A stretch of DNA of 64,000 bases, taken from contig NZ_JMLQ01000004.1 in assembly GCF_000686025.1 (NCBI RefSeq), positions 186,001-250,000 on the forward strand, given 5' to 3'. How positions within the stretch are numbered: position 1 is the first letter of the stretch; every line of letters begins with the position of its first letter. Shown in pieces: positions 51,801 to 60,632 of the stretch. The notes under the pieces were generated by a model. The model was not told where the DNA came from, did not search any database, and worked only from the letters and a program-made list of their open reading frames with translations. This stretch comes from Rhodococcus sp. UNC23MFCrub1.1 (GTDB lineage Bacteria; Actinomycetota; Actinomycetes; Mycobacteriales; Mycobacteriaceae). The position numbers were made by a program, and so were the translations under genes.

Positions 51801-52244
51801 GATCCGATCGAGGACGCGACGGCCGCCGTGGCAGCGGTGCGCGACGCCGCCGGCCGCAACGGCCGATCGGACTCGGCCGCCGAGGTGACCGAGACGTCGG
51901 ACACGCCGTCGACACCCGATTCCGCCACACCCGAACCCGCGGCGCCGGAGCCTGTCGCTCCCGAACCCACCGCCGCGACGCGTCCGCGCCGCAGTCGTCG
52001 GGTGTCCCGAGCGGCGTCCGCGCCGGCCGGGGACTCCGCCGGCACGGTCATCGTGGTGCCCTCGGCACTCGAGACGTCCACGGCAGCACCGACTTCCGGC
52101 AGCGGCGACGAGGGCGGCGCTGCCGAACCCGTTGCAGTGACCGTCGGGGGCGGCGCCTCCGTGGAGCCCGTCGCACCGGTCCGGCGTCCGCGCCGTCGGG
52201 CAGCGGGTCGGCCGGCCGGGCCGCCGGTGGACGACGAGGCCTGA
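48858..52244 (+). CDS. rne: Ribonuclease E/G with IF2-like N-terminal domain
   Basis: The 1,128-residue protein begins with an IF2_N-like helical module (PERIRVHALAKLLGVTSKQV, residues about 15-55). About 370 disordered residues rich in Asp, Glu, Ser, Thr and Arg follow, including RRRRRGRRGRG-type patches. The catalytic core starts with an S1 domain (near 497), and the DNase I-like domain has VVDVNTGKF (near 761) and IVVDFIDM (near 806), the metal-binding aspartates. The zinc-link CEHC is near 868. The C-terminus is again disordered. It starts RNA decay and rRNA processing. GAGGAG precedes the GTG at 48858; the open frame further upstream was rejected. Confidence 0.93.
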   Translation: MADTVPPQEPLDQGAPTFPERIRVHALAKLLGVTSKQVVAQLAEMGVDVRSVQSSVVRDDAQTVASALGAPALDAADVAGLPAAESAPPAAEETSSASTADESPASPTEPDLFTNIETAEATAPSSADPATAPLFLQPEVTEAPKAPRTRARRARSAPKKAEVDETTTADAPEAEGTADVSTPVEVSAPAESTPAVETATESDTSSSDASASDEGTDDDANEQDGSSGPRRRRRGRRGRGRGRGDNQNDDQSDDDESDESAADRSDAPAAENATAESETTDTDDAAEGDDAPKRSSSRRSRSRRGSRADTSADSDAPETTDSTDASSTTDTTAAETEPSAEDTDGASGENDGASGDNDDDSTGDSASRRRRRRRRRKSGGESADAETTTDDDPPNTVVHEREPRQRAAKSKDEVQGITGSTRLEAKRQRRRDGRDAGRRRPPILTESEFLARRESVDRTMVVREKSLAGHPDLTQVAVLEDGVLVEHFVTSTASGSIVGNVYLGRVQNVLPSMEAAFIDIGKGRNGVLYAGEVDWDAAGLGGNSRKIEQALKPGDQVLVQVSKDPVGHKGARLTTQISLAGRFLVYVPGGSSTGISRKLPDNERKRLKDILRDIVPSEAGVIIRTASEGVSAEELERDVTRLQAQWATVSERSTGAEASKSSAPVTLYEEPDLLVKVVRDLFNEDFSKLVIEGDRAWSTVQNYIETVAPDMLPRVERYTSESKDVDVFGAFRIDEQLAKALDRKVWLPSGGTLVIDRTEAMTVVDVNTGKFTGEGGNLEETVTRNNLEAAEEVVRQMRLRDIGGMIVVDFIDMVLESNRDLVLRRLTEALGRDRTRHQVSEVTSLGLVQMTRKRMGTGLIEAFSTTCEHCHGRGLIMHQFPVEPAKDEGGRSHSRSDRSRSDNSRSDTTSRSDSQASEGGSRRKRGGRDRSENRVDETTTAETTESESGSDTAVRRAHPVALAMAAHLHPDDVAEVADTVSDPIEDATAAVAAVRDAAGRNGRSDSAAEVTETSDTPSTPDSATPEPAAPEPVAPEPTAATRPRRSRRVSRAASAPAGDSAGTVIVVPSALETSTAAPTSGSGDEGGAAEPVAVTVGGGASVEPVAPVRRPRRRAAGRPAGPPVDDEA

Positions 52245-52272
52245 GCTGCGGCCGAGCACCGGGCCCGGCGGT

Positions 52273-52302
52273 TTGACCGGGCCACGGGCTCTACCGTAAT
52301 CT
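52273..52302 (+). promoter_or_regulatory. Promoter of rplU-rpmA (TTGACC-N18-TAATCT)
   Basis: TTGACC at 52273-52278 and TAATCT at 52297-52302 are close to the sigma-70-type consensus with an 18-bp spacer. The start would be near 52309, leaving a leader of about 180 nt before rplU. Confidence 0.6.
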
Positions 52303-52323
52303 TGGACAGTCGCTGCCGGCGAC

Positions 52324-52458
52324 GTGGCTCCGTCCTGTCCTCCGCGAGGTGAGCGGGCGCAGCCACCCGAACTTCGGTTCGCCGGCGCAAGAGTGTGACC
52401 AGCAGGGGCTGCGGAACCGCAGCCACGAGACCAGTCACGTCCCCGACCAGGGACGTGA
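52324..52458 (+). ncRNA. Structured 5' leader of rplU-rpmA
   Basis: Four stems follow each other: GTGGCT/AGCCAC (52324-52329 with 52361-52366), CGAAC-TTCG-GTTCG (52368-52381) with a stable UUCG tetraloop, GGCTGCGG-AA-CCGCAGCC (52407-52424), and TCACGTCCC/GGGACGTGA (52435-52458). The last one ends 33 nt before the rplU ATG. This is far more structure than neighbouring gaps show. A ribosomal-protein autoregulatory leader is the likeliest reading; I cannot assign it to a named RNA family. Confidence 0.5.
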
Positions 52459-52491
52459 GAACGCATCAAAGAAGCAAGGGGTAGCCCTCCG

Positions 52492-52803
52492 ATGGCAACG
52501 TACGCGATCGTCAAGACCGGCGGAAAGCAGTACAAGGTCGCTGTAGGTGACCTCGTCAAGGTCGAGAAGATCGAGGGAGCGCCCGGAACGGCTGTCTCGC
52601 TTGCTCCCGTTCTCGTCGTCGACGGGTCCGAGCTGACCACCGGGGCCGACAAGCTGGCCGGCATCACCGTCACCGGTGAGGTCGTCGAGCACACCAAGGG
52701 CCCGAAGATCCGCATCCACAAGTTCAAGAACAAGACCGGGTACCACAAGCGTCAGGGACACCGGCAGAAGCTGACCGTCCTGAAGGTCACCGGCATCAAG
52801 TAA
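52492..52803 (+). CDS. rplU: 50S ribosomal protein L21
   Basis: The 103-residue protein begins [15 protein letters not shown] and ends with the family signature ([14 protein letters not shown]). It binds 23S rRNA. AAGGGG precedes the ATG. It is first in the rplU-rpmA operon and stands behind a structured leader. Confidence 0.97.
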   Translation: MATYAIVKTGGKQYKVAVGDLVKVEKIEGAPGTAVSLAPVLVVDGSELTTGADKLAGITVTGEVVEHTKGPKIRIHKFKNKTGYHKRQGHRQKLTVLKVTGIK

Positions 52804-52907
52804 GCCCTGACACCGGTCTCCATCCGGCGTCTCTGCGTCACCACGGCTCGTTCCACCAGGGCTCGTCCATCACGGCACCGGCTCCACCAACCCCGGGAGG
52901 GTTTCTC

Positions 52908-53171
52908 ATGGCACACAAGAAGGGCGCGTCCAGCTCACGCAACGGTCGCGATTCCAATGCTCAGCGTCTCGGCGTCAAGCGCTTCGGCGGACAGTCGGTC
53001 AGCGCGGGCGAGATCCTCGTCCGTCAGCGCGGCACCCACTTCCACCCGGGTGTGAACGTCGGCCGTGGCGGCGACGACACGCTCTTCGCCCTCTCGGCGG
53101 GTGCAGTTCTCTTCGGCACCAAGCGTGGCCGCAAGACCGTCAACATCGTCCCGGCCGCCGCGGAGGCCTGA
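52908..53171 (+). CDS. rpmA: 50S ribosomal protein L27
   Basis: The 87-residue protein begins [21 protein letters not shown], the classic L27 start without the cleaved N-terminal extension of Firmicutes. L27 reaches the peptidyl-transferase centre. GGGAGGG precedes the ATG. A strong terminator follows. Confidence 0.97.
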   Translation: MAHKKGASSSRNGRDSNAQRLGVKRFGGQSVSAGEILVRQRGTHFHPGVNVGRGGDDTLFALSAGAVLFGTKRGRKTVNIVPAAAEA

Positions 53172-53232
53172 TTCTCCTGCGGCGCCCGCGAGGCCCGGCT
53201 TCGGCCGTTCCTGCGACGTCAGTGCACGTTCC

Positions 53233-53277
53233 CGTCAGGGGCGGTTCGGAGGGCTCGTCCTCCGTCCGCCCCTGACG
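53233..53277 (+). terminator. Terminator of rplU-rpmA
   Basis: CGTCAGGGGCGG (53233-53244) pairs perfectly with CCGCCCCTGACG (53266-53277), and an inner CGGAGG/CCTCCG stem lies within the loop. It is 61 bp after the rpmA stop and 82 bp before obgE. Confidence 0.8.
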
Positions 53278-53359
53278 GCGTTTCACCCCTCGGCGCCCTG
53301 TCGGCCGCCGATCTCTCAGCAGTTCAGCATCATCTGCCTTTCGGAAGGACCCTCCACCC

Positions 53360-54811
53360 ATGTCGCGTTTCGTCGACCGTGTCACCCTGCACGTCAGTGC
53401 GGGAAAGGGCGGTAACGGGTGCTCCTCCGTCCACCGGGAGAAGTTCAAGCCCCTCGGTGGTCCGGACGGCGGCAACGGCGGCCGCGGCGGCGACGTGGTC
53501 CTCGTGGTGGATCCGAGCGTGCACACCCTTCTCGACTTCCACTTCCACTCTCATGCGAAGGCAGGAAACGGCACGCAGGGGGCCGGCAGCAATCGCGACG
53601 GCGCCGTCGGCGAGGACCTGATCCTGGGTGTCCCGGACGGCACCATGGTTCTCGACAGCGACGGCCGGATCCTCGCCGACCTGGTGGGCGAGGGCACGCG
53701 TTTCGACGCGGCGGCCGGCGGTCGCGGCGGCCTGGGCAACGCCGCCCTCGCATCACGAGCACGCAAGGCGCCCGGCTTCGCGCTGCTCGGCGAGGACGGG
53801 GTCGAGCGCGACCTGGTCCTGGAGCTAAAGTCCGTGGCCGACGTCGGTCTGGTCGGCTTCCCGAGCGCCGGAAAGTCGTCTCTCGTCTCCGTGCTCTCGG
53901 CCGCCAAGCCGAAGATCGCCGACTACCCGTTCACGACACTGGTCCCGAACCTCGGCGTCGTCTCGAGCGGCGACACCACGTTCACCGTCGCCGACGTCCC
54001 CGGCCTCATCCCCGGCGCCAGTCAGGGCAAGGGGCTGGGCCTGGACTTCCTGCGTCACCTCGAGCGCTGTGCCGTGCTCGCCCACGTCGTCGACTGCGCG
54101 ACCCTCGATCCGGGTCGCGATCCCGTGTCCGACGTCGACGCTCTCGAGGCCGAACTGGCCGCGTACACGCCCGCCCTGTCGAGCGACGCCGGCCTGGGCG
54201 AGTTGGCCGATCGCCCGCGCATCGTCGTGCTCAACAAGGTGGACGTTCCCGAGGCGCAGGAACTGGCCGACATGGTGCGCGAGGACTTCGAGGCCCGCGG
54301 CTGGCCCGTCTTCGCCATCTCCGCGGTGAGTCGGGAAGGTCTGCGTCCCTTGACCTTCGCTCTCGCGGAGCTGGTCGCGCAGTACCGCATCGATCATCCC
54401 AAGGCCGTCGCGCGTCGGCAGGTCATCCGGCCCGTCGCCACCGACAAGGCGGGCTTCAGCGTCATCTCCGATCCTGACGAGCCGGGCGGCTTCATCGTGC
54501 GCGGCGAGCGCCCGGAGCGGTGGGTCATGCAGACGGCCTTCGACAACGACGAGGCCGTCGGTTACCTCGCCGACCGACTCGCTCGTCTCGGTGTCGAGGC
54601 GGAACTGGTCAAGCAGGGCGCGCAGCCCGGGGCGTCCGTGACCATCGGCGACGTCAGCTTCGAGTGGGAGCCGCAGACCCCCGCCGGTGTCGACGTCACC
54701 ATGACCGGCCGCGGTACCGACTCGCGCATCGACCAGGTCGAGCGCATCGGCGCGCCCGAGCGCAAGCACGCCCGCCGTGTCCGTCGAGGGCTGGAGAGCG
54801 ACGAGCAGTGA
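53360..54811 (+). CDS. obgE: GTPase ObgE/CgtA
   Basis: The 483-residue protein has the glycine-rich Obg fold (residues 1-158, with [15 protein letters not shown]), the G domain with G1 [10 protein letters not shown] near 166, G3 DVPGLIPGA and G4 NKVD, and a C-terminal OCT domain (about 340-420) with a basic tail. It acts in late 50S ribosome assembly and stress control. GGAAGGA precedes the ATG. It is coupled to proB by GTGA. Confidence 0.95.
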   Translation: MSRFVDRVTLHVSAGKGGNGCSSVHREKFKPLGGPDGGNGGRGGDVVLVVDPSVHTLLDFHFHSHAKAGNGTQGAGSNRDGAVGEDLILGVPDGTMVLDSDGRILADLVGEGTRFDAAAGGRGGLGNAALASRARKAPGFALLGEDGVERDLVLELKSVADVGLVGFPSAGKSSLVSVLSAAKPKIADYPFTTLVPNLGVVSSGDTTFTVADVPGLIPGASQGKGLGLDFLRHLERCAVLAHVVDCATLDPGRDPVSDVDALEAELAAYTPALSSDAGLGELADRPRIVVLNKVDVPEAQELADMVREDFEARGWPVFAISAVSREGLRPLTFALAELVAQYRIDHPKAVARRQVIRPVATDKAGFSVISDPDEPGGFIVRGERPERWVMQTAFDNDEAVGYLADRLARLGVEAELVKQGAQPGASVTIGDVSFEWEPQTPAGVDVTMTGRGTDSRIDQVERIGAPERKHARRVRRGLESDEQ

Positions 54812-55929
54812 CCGCGACGCAGCCGCACGGGAGTACGCGGGAGATCATCGCGTCGGCGCGCAGCATCGTCGTGAAGATCGGGTCGTCGGCTCTCACCAGC
54901 ATGGAGGCCGGACTCGACCTCGCCCGGCTGGACGCGTTGGCGGATGCGATCGAGGCGCGGATGCGTGCCGGGTCCGACGTCGTCGTCGTGTCGTCCGGAG
55001 CGATCGGTGCCGGTATGGCGCCGTTGGGTCTCAAGCAGCGGCCTCGTGACCTGGCGACGAAGCAGGCCGCGGCCAGTGTCGGCCAGTTGGCGCTGGCGCA
55101 CGCGTGGGGCACCTCCTTCGGCCGCTACGGTCGGACCGTCGGTCAGGTGCTGTTGACGGCGGACGACATCGCCCGTCGGTCGAATCACCGCAACGCTCAG
55201 CGCACCTTCGACCGACTGCGCTCACTCGGCGCCGTGGCCGTCGTCAACGAGAACGACACCGTCGCGACGGCCGAGATCCGCTTCGGCGACAACGACCGTC
55301 TCGCAGCCCTGGTCGCGCACCTCGTCGGCGCGGACGCGTTGCTGCTGCTGTCCGACGTCGACGGCCTCTACGACGGCGACCCCCGCAAGGACCCCGACGC
55401 GACCTTCGTCCGCGAGGTCGCGAGTCCCGAGGATCTCGACGGCGTCGTCGCCGGATCGGGCGGCTCCCTCGGCACCGGCGGCATGGCGTCCAAGTTGTCC
55501 GCGGCCCGCCTGGCAGCGGACGCGGGTGTTCCCGTCCTGCTGGCGGCGGCGTCCGAGGCGGCCTCCGCGCTCAGTGGCGGACCGGTGGGGACCACGTTCA
55601 CCGCGCGCCCGAACAGGTTGTCGGCCCGCCGATTCTGGGTTCGTCATGCCGCGGACACCGCCGGCGCCCTCACGCTCGACGACGGCGCCGTCACCGCGGT
55701 GATCGGCCGGCGACGCTCGTTGCTGTCGGCAGGAATCGTCTCGGTCAGTGGCTCGTTCGACGCCGGCGACGTGGTGACCCTGCACGGCGTCGACGGCACC
55801 GTGGTCGCGCGCGGAGTCGTCGCGTACGACGCGGCGGAGCTCGCCGGCATGATCGGTCGCTCGACGGGCGATCTCGCCCCCGAGGCCCGACGCCCCGTGG
55901 TGCACGCGGACGACCTCGTCCCGGACTGA
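54808..55929 (+). CDS. proB: Glutamate 5-kinase
   Basis: The 373-residue protein has the amino-acid kinase domain ([57 protein letters not shown]) and a C-terminal PUA domain (about 275-373). It makes glutamyl phosphate, the first step of proline synthesis, and is usually inhibited by proline. It starts inside the obgE stop codon. The downstream partner proA is not next to it; convergent genes follow. Confidence 0.95.
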   Translation: MTATQPHGSTREIIASARSIVVKIGSSALTSMEAGLDLARLDALADAIEARMRAGSDVVVVSSGAIGAGMAPLGLKQRPRDLATKQAAASVGQLALAHAWGTSFGRYGRTVGQVLLTADDIARRSNHRNAQRTFDRLRSLGAVAVVNENDTVATAEIRFGDNDRLAALVAHLVGADALLLLSDVDGLYDGDPRKDPDATFVREVASPEDLDGVVAGSGGSLGTGGMASKLSAARLAADAGVPVLLAAASEAASALSGGPVGTTFTARPNRLSARRFWVRHAADTAGALTLDDGAVTAVIGRRRSLLSAGIVSVSGSFDAGDVVTLHGVDGTVVARGVVAYDAAELAGMIGRSTGDLAPEARRPVVHADDLVPD

Positions 55930-55937
55930 GCGACCGG

Positions 55938-57116
55938 TCAGGCCGGAGCCGAGGCGGCGAGCACGCGCCGGAGTGCGAGGGCCAGCAGCGCCACCGCGAC
56001 ACCGGCCGCGACCATCGACCACAACGCCCAGCCGAAGCCGGTCAGCTCCGCGAGAGAGCCGAACGCGACGGGTGCCAGCAGCACCCCGATCCGGGCGATC
56101 AGCGACACCACTGTGAGGGCCGTGCCCGCGGTGATGCCGGGGAGTCGTCCGGCCAACCCGAACGCAGCCGGAAAGATCGGTGCCGCACCGAATCCCGCGA
56201 CGGCGAACATCACCGGGGCGATCACGGGCGAACTCACCACGGGTGCCGCCAGGAACGCGGCCGCGATGAGCAGTGCGCCGCCCATCAGCACGGCGTGGCG
56301 TCCGACGCGGTCCACCACGGCGTCACCGACGAGGCGTCCGACGAACATCGCGGACGAGAAGGCCACGACGGTGAGACCCGCCAGTCCCGGCCCGGCCCCG
56401 AGATCGGTGGAGTAGATCGCACCCCAGGACTGCGGCACGTCCTCGACCAGGGCGCACACCAACACGAGCCCTCCGAGCAACGCCAGGGCGCCGGAGAACA
56501 CGCGCCGTGGCCCTCGGCCGGACGGTCGAGGGACGGTGTCGGGCACGGCGCGTCCGTCGGGAACCAGCGAGCGGTGAGCCACCAGCGCGAGCGCCAGCAG
56601 GACCCCACCGACGAGAGCGAAGTGGACGAGCACGGCGAGTCCGATCCCGGCCGCGGCGGCGCCCGTGAGGCCGCCGGTGACGGCCCCTGCGCTCCACGCC
56701 GCGTGGAATCGGTTGAGAAGCGAACGCCGCCGGTTCTTCTCGACGATCACCCCCTGCGCGTTCATCGCCACGTCCATGACGGCGTCGGCCCCGCCCAGGA
56801 CGGCGAGAGCGAGTGCCAGTGCCCACCACGTCCCGGCGAGTGCCGGGAGTACGAACGCCAGGCACAGCACCGTCGCGGAGAGCAGGACGACTCGGTGACT
56901 GCCGAGCCGCCGGATACCGACGGCGGCCAGGGGAGTGGCGAGAAGGCCGCCGGTGCCGACTCCCGCGAGCGCCAGACCGAGCACCGACGCGTCGAGTTCG
57001 AGAGCATCGCGGATCGCAGGCAGGCGCGGCGCCCAGTTACCGAGCACCGCACCGTTGACGAAGAAGATCGCCGCGACGGCCCACGGGGCACCGCCGACGG
57101 TCCTGCCGTCCGTCAC
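55938..57116 (-). CDS. MFS transporter
   Basis: The 392-residue protein has about twelve hydrophobic helices beginning APWAVAAIFFVNGAVLGNWAPRLP and a central loop with PRPSGRGPRRV. The start resembles small-solute MFS proteins of the YbjJ type. The substrate is unknown. The GTG overlaps the sirtuin stop by GTGA, so the two are translated together; the upstream part of the open frame was rejected for that reason. Confidence 0.82.
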   Translation of the reverse strand: MTDGRTVGGAPWAVAAIFFVNGAVLGNWAPRLPAIRDALELDASVLGLALAGVGTGGLLATPLAAVGIRRLGSHRVVLLSATVLCLAFVLPALAGTWWALALALAVLGGADAVMDVAMNAQGVIVEKNRRRSLLNRFHAAWSAGAVTGGLTGAAAAGIGLAVLVHFALVGGVLLALALVAHRSLVPDGRAVPDTVPRPSGRGPRRVFSGALALLGGLVLVCALVEDVPQSWGAIYSTDLGAGPGLAGLTVVAFSSAMFVGRLVGDAVVDRVGRHAVLMGGALLIAAAFLAAPVVSSPVIAPVMFAVAGFGAAPIFPAAFGLAGRLPGITAGTALTVVSLIARIGVLLAPVAFGSLAELTGFGWALWSMVAAGVAVALLALALRRVLAASAPA

Positions 57117-57958
57117 AGAAAGGACGCCAGGACCTCGGAGCAGCCGGCCTCGATCTTCTGGGCGGCGAACTCGTCCCCGCGGGTGCGTCCTCGGTTGACG
57201 ATGAACACCGGGATGTCGTTCTTCCACGCGTGCCGGACGAAGCGCAGTCCGGACATGACGGTGAGCGAGGACCCCAGCACCACGAGCGAGCGCGCGGCGT
57301 CGACCATGTCGTAGGCGCTCCGGACGCGCGGCTTGGGCACGCTCTCACCGAAGTAGACGATGTCGGGTTTGAGGATGCCGCCGCACACCTCGCATCCGAC
57401 CATGCGGAAGTGGGCGGTGCTCTCGATGATCGCGTCGGCGTCCGGGGCGATCTCGACGCCGTCGGCACCGACGACGGACTCGATGAAGCCGGGATTGGCA
57501 GCGGTCAGACGTTCGTCGAGAGCCACGCGGGAGACGAGGCGATCACAGTCGAGGCAACGGACCCGGCCGTACACACCGTGCAGGTCGATCACCGAGCGGG
57601 AGCCGGCCTTGGTGTGCAGCATGTCGACGTTCTGCGTGATGACGCCGGAGACGGTACCCACGCGCTCGAGCTCGGCGAGGGCGCGGTGCCCGGCGTTGGG
57701 GCGGGTGGCGTCCATGTGGCGCCAGCCGACGTGGTTGCGAGCCCAGTAGTGACGTCGGAAATCGTCGTCGCCGATGAACTGCTGGAACGTCATCGGGTTG
57801 CGCGGCGGAGAGTCCGGGCCCCGGTAGTCGGGAATTCCCGAGTCCGTGGACATCCCGGCACCGGTCAGCGCGACGACGCGGCCGTCGGCCATCGCGTCCT
57901 GTAGAGAGAGGGCGCTGCGCGGCGACCGATCGAGAGAGCGTGGGGAAACCGAGGTCAC
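57113..57958 (-). CDS. NAD-dependent protein deacylase (sirtuin, class II-like)
   Basis: The 281-residue protein has the NAD-binding motifs GAGMSTDSGIPDYRG and TQNVDMLH, the catalytic His in DLHGVYG and a zinc site from CLDC and CEVCGG. PDYRGPD without the EAGLRTF-type loop and the long small domain suggest the SIRT4-like class II. It removes acyl groups from lysines using NAD. The GTG lies 6 nt after TACTCT, with GGAG in the spacer, so leaderless or leadered initiation are both possible. Confidence 0.88.
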   Translation of the reverse strand: MTSVSPRSLDRSPRSALSLQDAMADGRVVALTGAGMSTDSGIPDYRGPDSPPRNPMTFQQFIGDDDFRRHYWARNHVGWRHMDATRPNAGHRALAELERVGTVSGVITQNVDMLHTKAGSRSVIDLHGVYGRVRCLDCDRLVSRVALDERLTAANPGFIESVVGADGVEIAPDADAIIESTAHFRMVGCEVCGGILKPDIVYFGESVPKPRVRSAYDMVDAARSLVVLGSSLTVMSGLRFVRHAWKNDIPVFIVNRGRTRGDEFAAQKIEAGCSEVLASFL

Positions 57959-57964
57959 GTCTCC

Positions 57965-57970
57965 AGAGTA
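57965..57970 (-). promoter_or_regulatory. -10 hexamer TACTCT of the sirtuin gene
   Basis: TACTCT on the minus strand is followed by 6 nt (GGAGAC) and the GTG start. Confidence 0.45.
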
Positions 57971-58028
57971 GGTCGCCGCGCGGGCTGGGGTGGAGCGGCG
58001 GGGTGGGATGTCCGGTCGGCCCGTGGCG

Positions 58029-58427
58029 TCAGGCAGGAACCTCGATCAACGGGTAGACGCCGTTCTCGTCGTGACGCTCGTTGCCGACGACGGGCGGGTT
58101 GAACACGCACAGCATCCGCATGCGGGTCCGCGTCTCCACCGTGTGACGCTCGTGCCCGTTCAGCAGGTACATCGATCCCGGACCCAGGTCGTACGTCTCA
58201 CCGGTCTCGCGGTCGGTGAGCGTGCCCTCGCCCTCGATGAGCCAGACGGCCTCGACGTGGTTGGCGTAATGGAAGTTGTTGACGGTGTTCGGCTCGATGG
58301 TGGTCTCGTGGAACGAGAACCCGACCTTGTCACCGCCCAGGACGATCCGCTTGGACCGCCACTGGCCGTCCTCGCTCGCGATGTCGCGCTCGGTTCCGGT
58401 GATGGCCTCGGTGGTGCGAACGATCAT
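58029..58427 (-). CDS. ectC: L-ectoine synthase
   Basis: The 132-residue cupin protein begins MIVRTTEAITGTERDI and carries NNFHYANHVEAVWLIEGEG and LNGHERHTVE, the iron- and substrate-binding parts of EctC. It closes N-gamma-acetyl-diaminobutyrate to ectoine. GAGGAGGA precedes the ATG. It is 43 bp after the ectA-ectB frame and cotranscribed. No ectD hydroxylase gene is next to it. Confidence 0.95.
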   Translation of the reverse strand: MIVRTTEAITGTERDIASEDGQWRSKRIVLGGDKVGFSFHETTIEPNTVNNFHYANHVEAVWLIEGEGTLTDRETGETYDLGPGSMYLLNGHERHTVETRTRMRMLCVFNPPVVGNERHDENGVYPLIEVPA

Positions 58428-58470
58428 GTGGTCCTCCTCGTGCTGTGCGGACGTGCGGAACGCGATTCGG

Positions 58471-60312
58471 TCAGGAGCAGACGGTCGCGGTGGCGTCGGC
58501 CAGGATGCCGAGGCCGTGATCGAGATCCTCCTCGGTGATGGTGAGCGGCGGAAGCAGCTTCACCACCTCGTCGGAGGGTCCGGACGTCTCGGCGAGCAGG
58601 CCCTTGTCGTAGGCGAGCGCGGTGACCTTCGACGCCTTCTCCGCGTCGTCGAACACGAGACCCTGGACCATGCCGCGACCGCGGGTGCTCAGACCCTCGA
58701 AGCGGGCCGAGAGATCGATGAACGCGTCCTGGATCCGCTCGCCCTTGGCCAGGATCGACGCCTCGAACGCGCCGTCGGCCCAGTAGTGGTCGAGCGCGGC
58801 CTTGCTGGTGACGAAGGCCGGGCTGTTGCCGCGGAACGTGCCGTTGTGCTCGCCGGGACCCCAGACGTCGAGTTCCGGGCGCATGAGCGTCAGTGCCATC
58901 GGCATGCCGTAGCCGCCGATCGACTTCGACAGCGTGACGATGTCCGGCACGATGCCGGCGTCCTCGAAGGAGAAGAACGGCCCGGTGCGGCCGACGCCCA
59001 TCTGCACGTCGTCCACGATGAGCAGGATGTCGCGGCGCTTCAGCAGATCTGCGAGCCCGCGCAGCCACTCGGCACGGGCGACGTTGACGCCGCCCTCACC
59101 CTGGACCGTCTCGACGATGACGGCCGCGGGGCGGTTGATGCCGCTTCCCGAGTCGTCCAGCACTCGTTCCATCCACTGGAAGTCGTCCGTGGCACCGCCG
59201 AAGTAGTTGTCGAACGGCATCGGGGTCGCGTGGACCAGCGGGATGCCGGCGCCGGCGCGCTTCATGGAGTTGCCGGTGACGGACAGAGCGCCGAGCGTCA
59301 TGCCGTGGAACGCGTTCGTGAAGTTGATGACCGAGGAACGGCCGGTGACCTTTCGCGCCAATTTGAGCGCGGCTTCCACGGTGTTCGTTCCGGTGGGTCC
59401 GGGGAATTGCACCTTGTAATCCAACCCGCGGGGCTCGAGAATGCGCGTGGTGAACGACTCGAGGAATTCACGCTTCGCGACGGTGGACATGTCGAGACCG
59501 TGCGTGATGCCGTCCCGCATGATGTAGTCGACCAGTGCCTGCTTGAGCACGGGATTGTTGTGGCCGTAATTGAGCGCACCGGCTCCGGCGAAGAAGTCGA
59601 GGTAGCGACGGCCGTTCTCGTCGGTGATCCACGAACCCTGCGCGGTGTCGAACACTGCGGGCCACTGTCGGCTGTAGCTGCGGACCTGCGACTCGCGGGC
59701 CTCGAAGATGTCGGTGGTGGTGTCGGTCGGGGTGATGCTGGTGGTCATCGAGGTCCTTCGGGTGTGGTCGTCGGAAGTGTCGGCGAGCGTGCCGTCGAAC
59801 GGGCCGACCGTGTAGAGGTCCTCCGGCTCGTGGCTGTCGGGAAAGTCGTTCGCTGCGAACAGATCTCGTCGGGTGATGGTGGTGTCGCGTCGTCGCGCCA
59901 AAGATGTGAAGAGGGCGATCGACGCGTCGTTGTCGGGGCTGATGGTGGTCTCGAGGAGGCGTGCTCCGCGTGGGGTGGTGCGGTCGACGAGGCCCTGCAG
60001 CATGCGCACGGCCAGGCCGTGCCCGCGCTGGTCGGAGTCGACCGCCACCTGCCAGACGAACAGGGTGTCGTCGGCGTCGGGACGGATGTATCCGGTGACG
60101 AAGCCGACCGGACGGTCGTCGGCGTCCACTGCCACGATCGAGGTGTCGGAGAAATCGCGGCACCACAGCACGTACGAGTAACTGGAATTGACGTCCAGTA
60201 CTCGGGAGTCCCTCGCGATCTCCCACAATCGCGTCCCGTCGGCCACGCGTGGTGGGCGGAACGAGAAATCGATGTCGTCGGTCGGGGCGGCTCTCTGTAA
60301 CACTGGCGTCAT
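58471..60312 (-). CDS. ectAB: Fused EctA-EctB: diaminobutyrate acetyltransferase and aminotransferase in one frame
   Basis: A single 613-codon frame covers two enzymes. Residues about 15-175 are EctA, a GNAT acetyltransferase (DVNSSYSYVLWCRDF, VWQVAVDSDQRGHGLAVRML, ETTISPDNDASIALF), normally a separate protein ending near EDLYTVGPF. A 15-residue stretch (GTLADTSDDHTRRTS) then leads to Met189, and residues 189-613 are EctB, a class III aminotransferase (FFAGAGALNYGHNNP, IVDDVQMGVGRTG, the PLP lysine in LSKSIGGYGMP). Met189 is preceded by GAAGGA, so EctB can also be made alone. EctB makes diaminobutyrate from aspartate semialdehyde and EctA acetylates it, so a fusion would join consecutive steps. 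No ribosome-binding site is visible at the first ATG. Confidence 0.85.
   Translation of the reverse strand: MTPVLQRAAPTDDIDFSFRPPRVADGTRLWEIARDSRVLDVNSSYSYVLWCRDFSDTSIVAVDADDRPVGFVTGYIRPDADDTLFVWQVAVDSDQRGHGLAVRMLQGLVDRTTPRGARLLETTISPDNDASIALFTSLARRRDTTITRRDLFAANDFPDSHEPEDLYTVGPFDGTLADTSDDHTRRTSMTTSITPTDTTTDIFEARESQVRSYSRQWPAVFDTAQGSWITDENGRRYLDFFAGAGALNYGHNNPVLKQALVDYIMRDGITHGLDMSTVAKREFLESFTTRILEPRGLDYKVQFPGPTGTNTVEAALKLARKVTGRSSVINFTNAFHGMTLGALSVTGNSMKRAGAGIPLVHATPMPFDNYFGGATDDFQWMERVLDDSGSGINRPAAVIVETVQGEGGVNVARAEWLRGLADLLKRRDILLIVDDVQMGVGRTGPFFSFEDAGIVPDIVTLSKSIGGYGMPMALTLMRPELDVWGPGEHNGTFRGNSPAFVTSKAALDHYWADGAFEASILAKGERIQDAFIDLSARFEGLSTRGRGMVQGLVFDDAEKASKVTALAYDKGLLAETSGPSDEVVKLLPPLTITEEDLDHGLGILADATATVCS
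59746..59759 (-). promoter_or_regulatory. Internal ribosome-binding site and start codon of EctB
   Basis: GAAGGA, a 5-nt spacer and ATG (59748-59746) lie in frame inside the ectA-ectB reading frame. The product from this ATG is 425 residues, the normal EctB length. Confidence 0.65.
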
Positions 60313-60632
60313 ATTGCAGACGAACGTAACAAGGCTGACCGGACATGTCAGGCGCCCTCGTCGTCAGGCACGAGAATGGCACGCCTATCGCCAGTACGTT
60401 CGCCCCTTGTGAGTGTGGTCACACGACGATGCGTTCGCCGGCGACTCGGGGGCCTGCCGCGGCCCGCGGGAGGCGCGGGAACCCTCGCAGCGGCACCGCG
60501 GCGTGGGGCTGCTGTGACCAGTGTGAACAGGGTGATCAAGACTGAATGGTCTCGACGACGGTGAAATAAATGGTCAGAGCCCGGCGAGGCACCCACCGTT
60601 CCCGTTCGGTGATGGCTAATGTCCGGCACACT
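60313..60632. other. Non-coding gap between ectA and the YhgE-like gene
   Basis: No gene is supported in this 320-bp divergent gap. It holds the palindrome GTGTG-GT-CACAC (60412-60423) and a related TGTGACCAGTGTGAACA stretch near 60511-60527, possible regulator sites. A short frame ending CCDQCEQGDQD lacks coding features. TAATGT at 60617-60622 may be the -10 of the next gene. Confidence 0.4.

Noticed and set aside
48573..52748. A 1,391-codon open frame on the minus strand opposite rne and rplU
   Set aside because: It is the antisense shadow of rne; the composition is repetitive and no domain is recognisable. Long antisense frames are expected at this GC content.
60428..60543. A short frame ending CCDQCEQGDQD before the YhgE-like gene
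   Set aside because: The cysteines are suggestive, but there is no start signal and most of the frame is low-complexity Arg/Gly/Ala.
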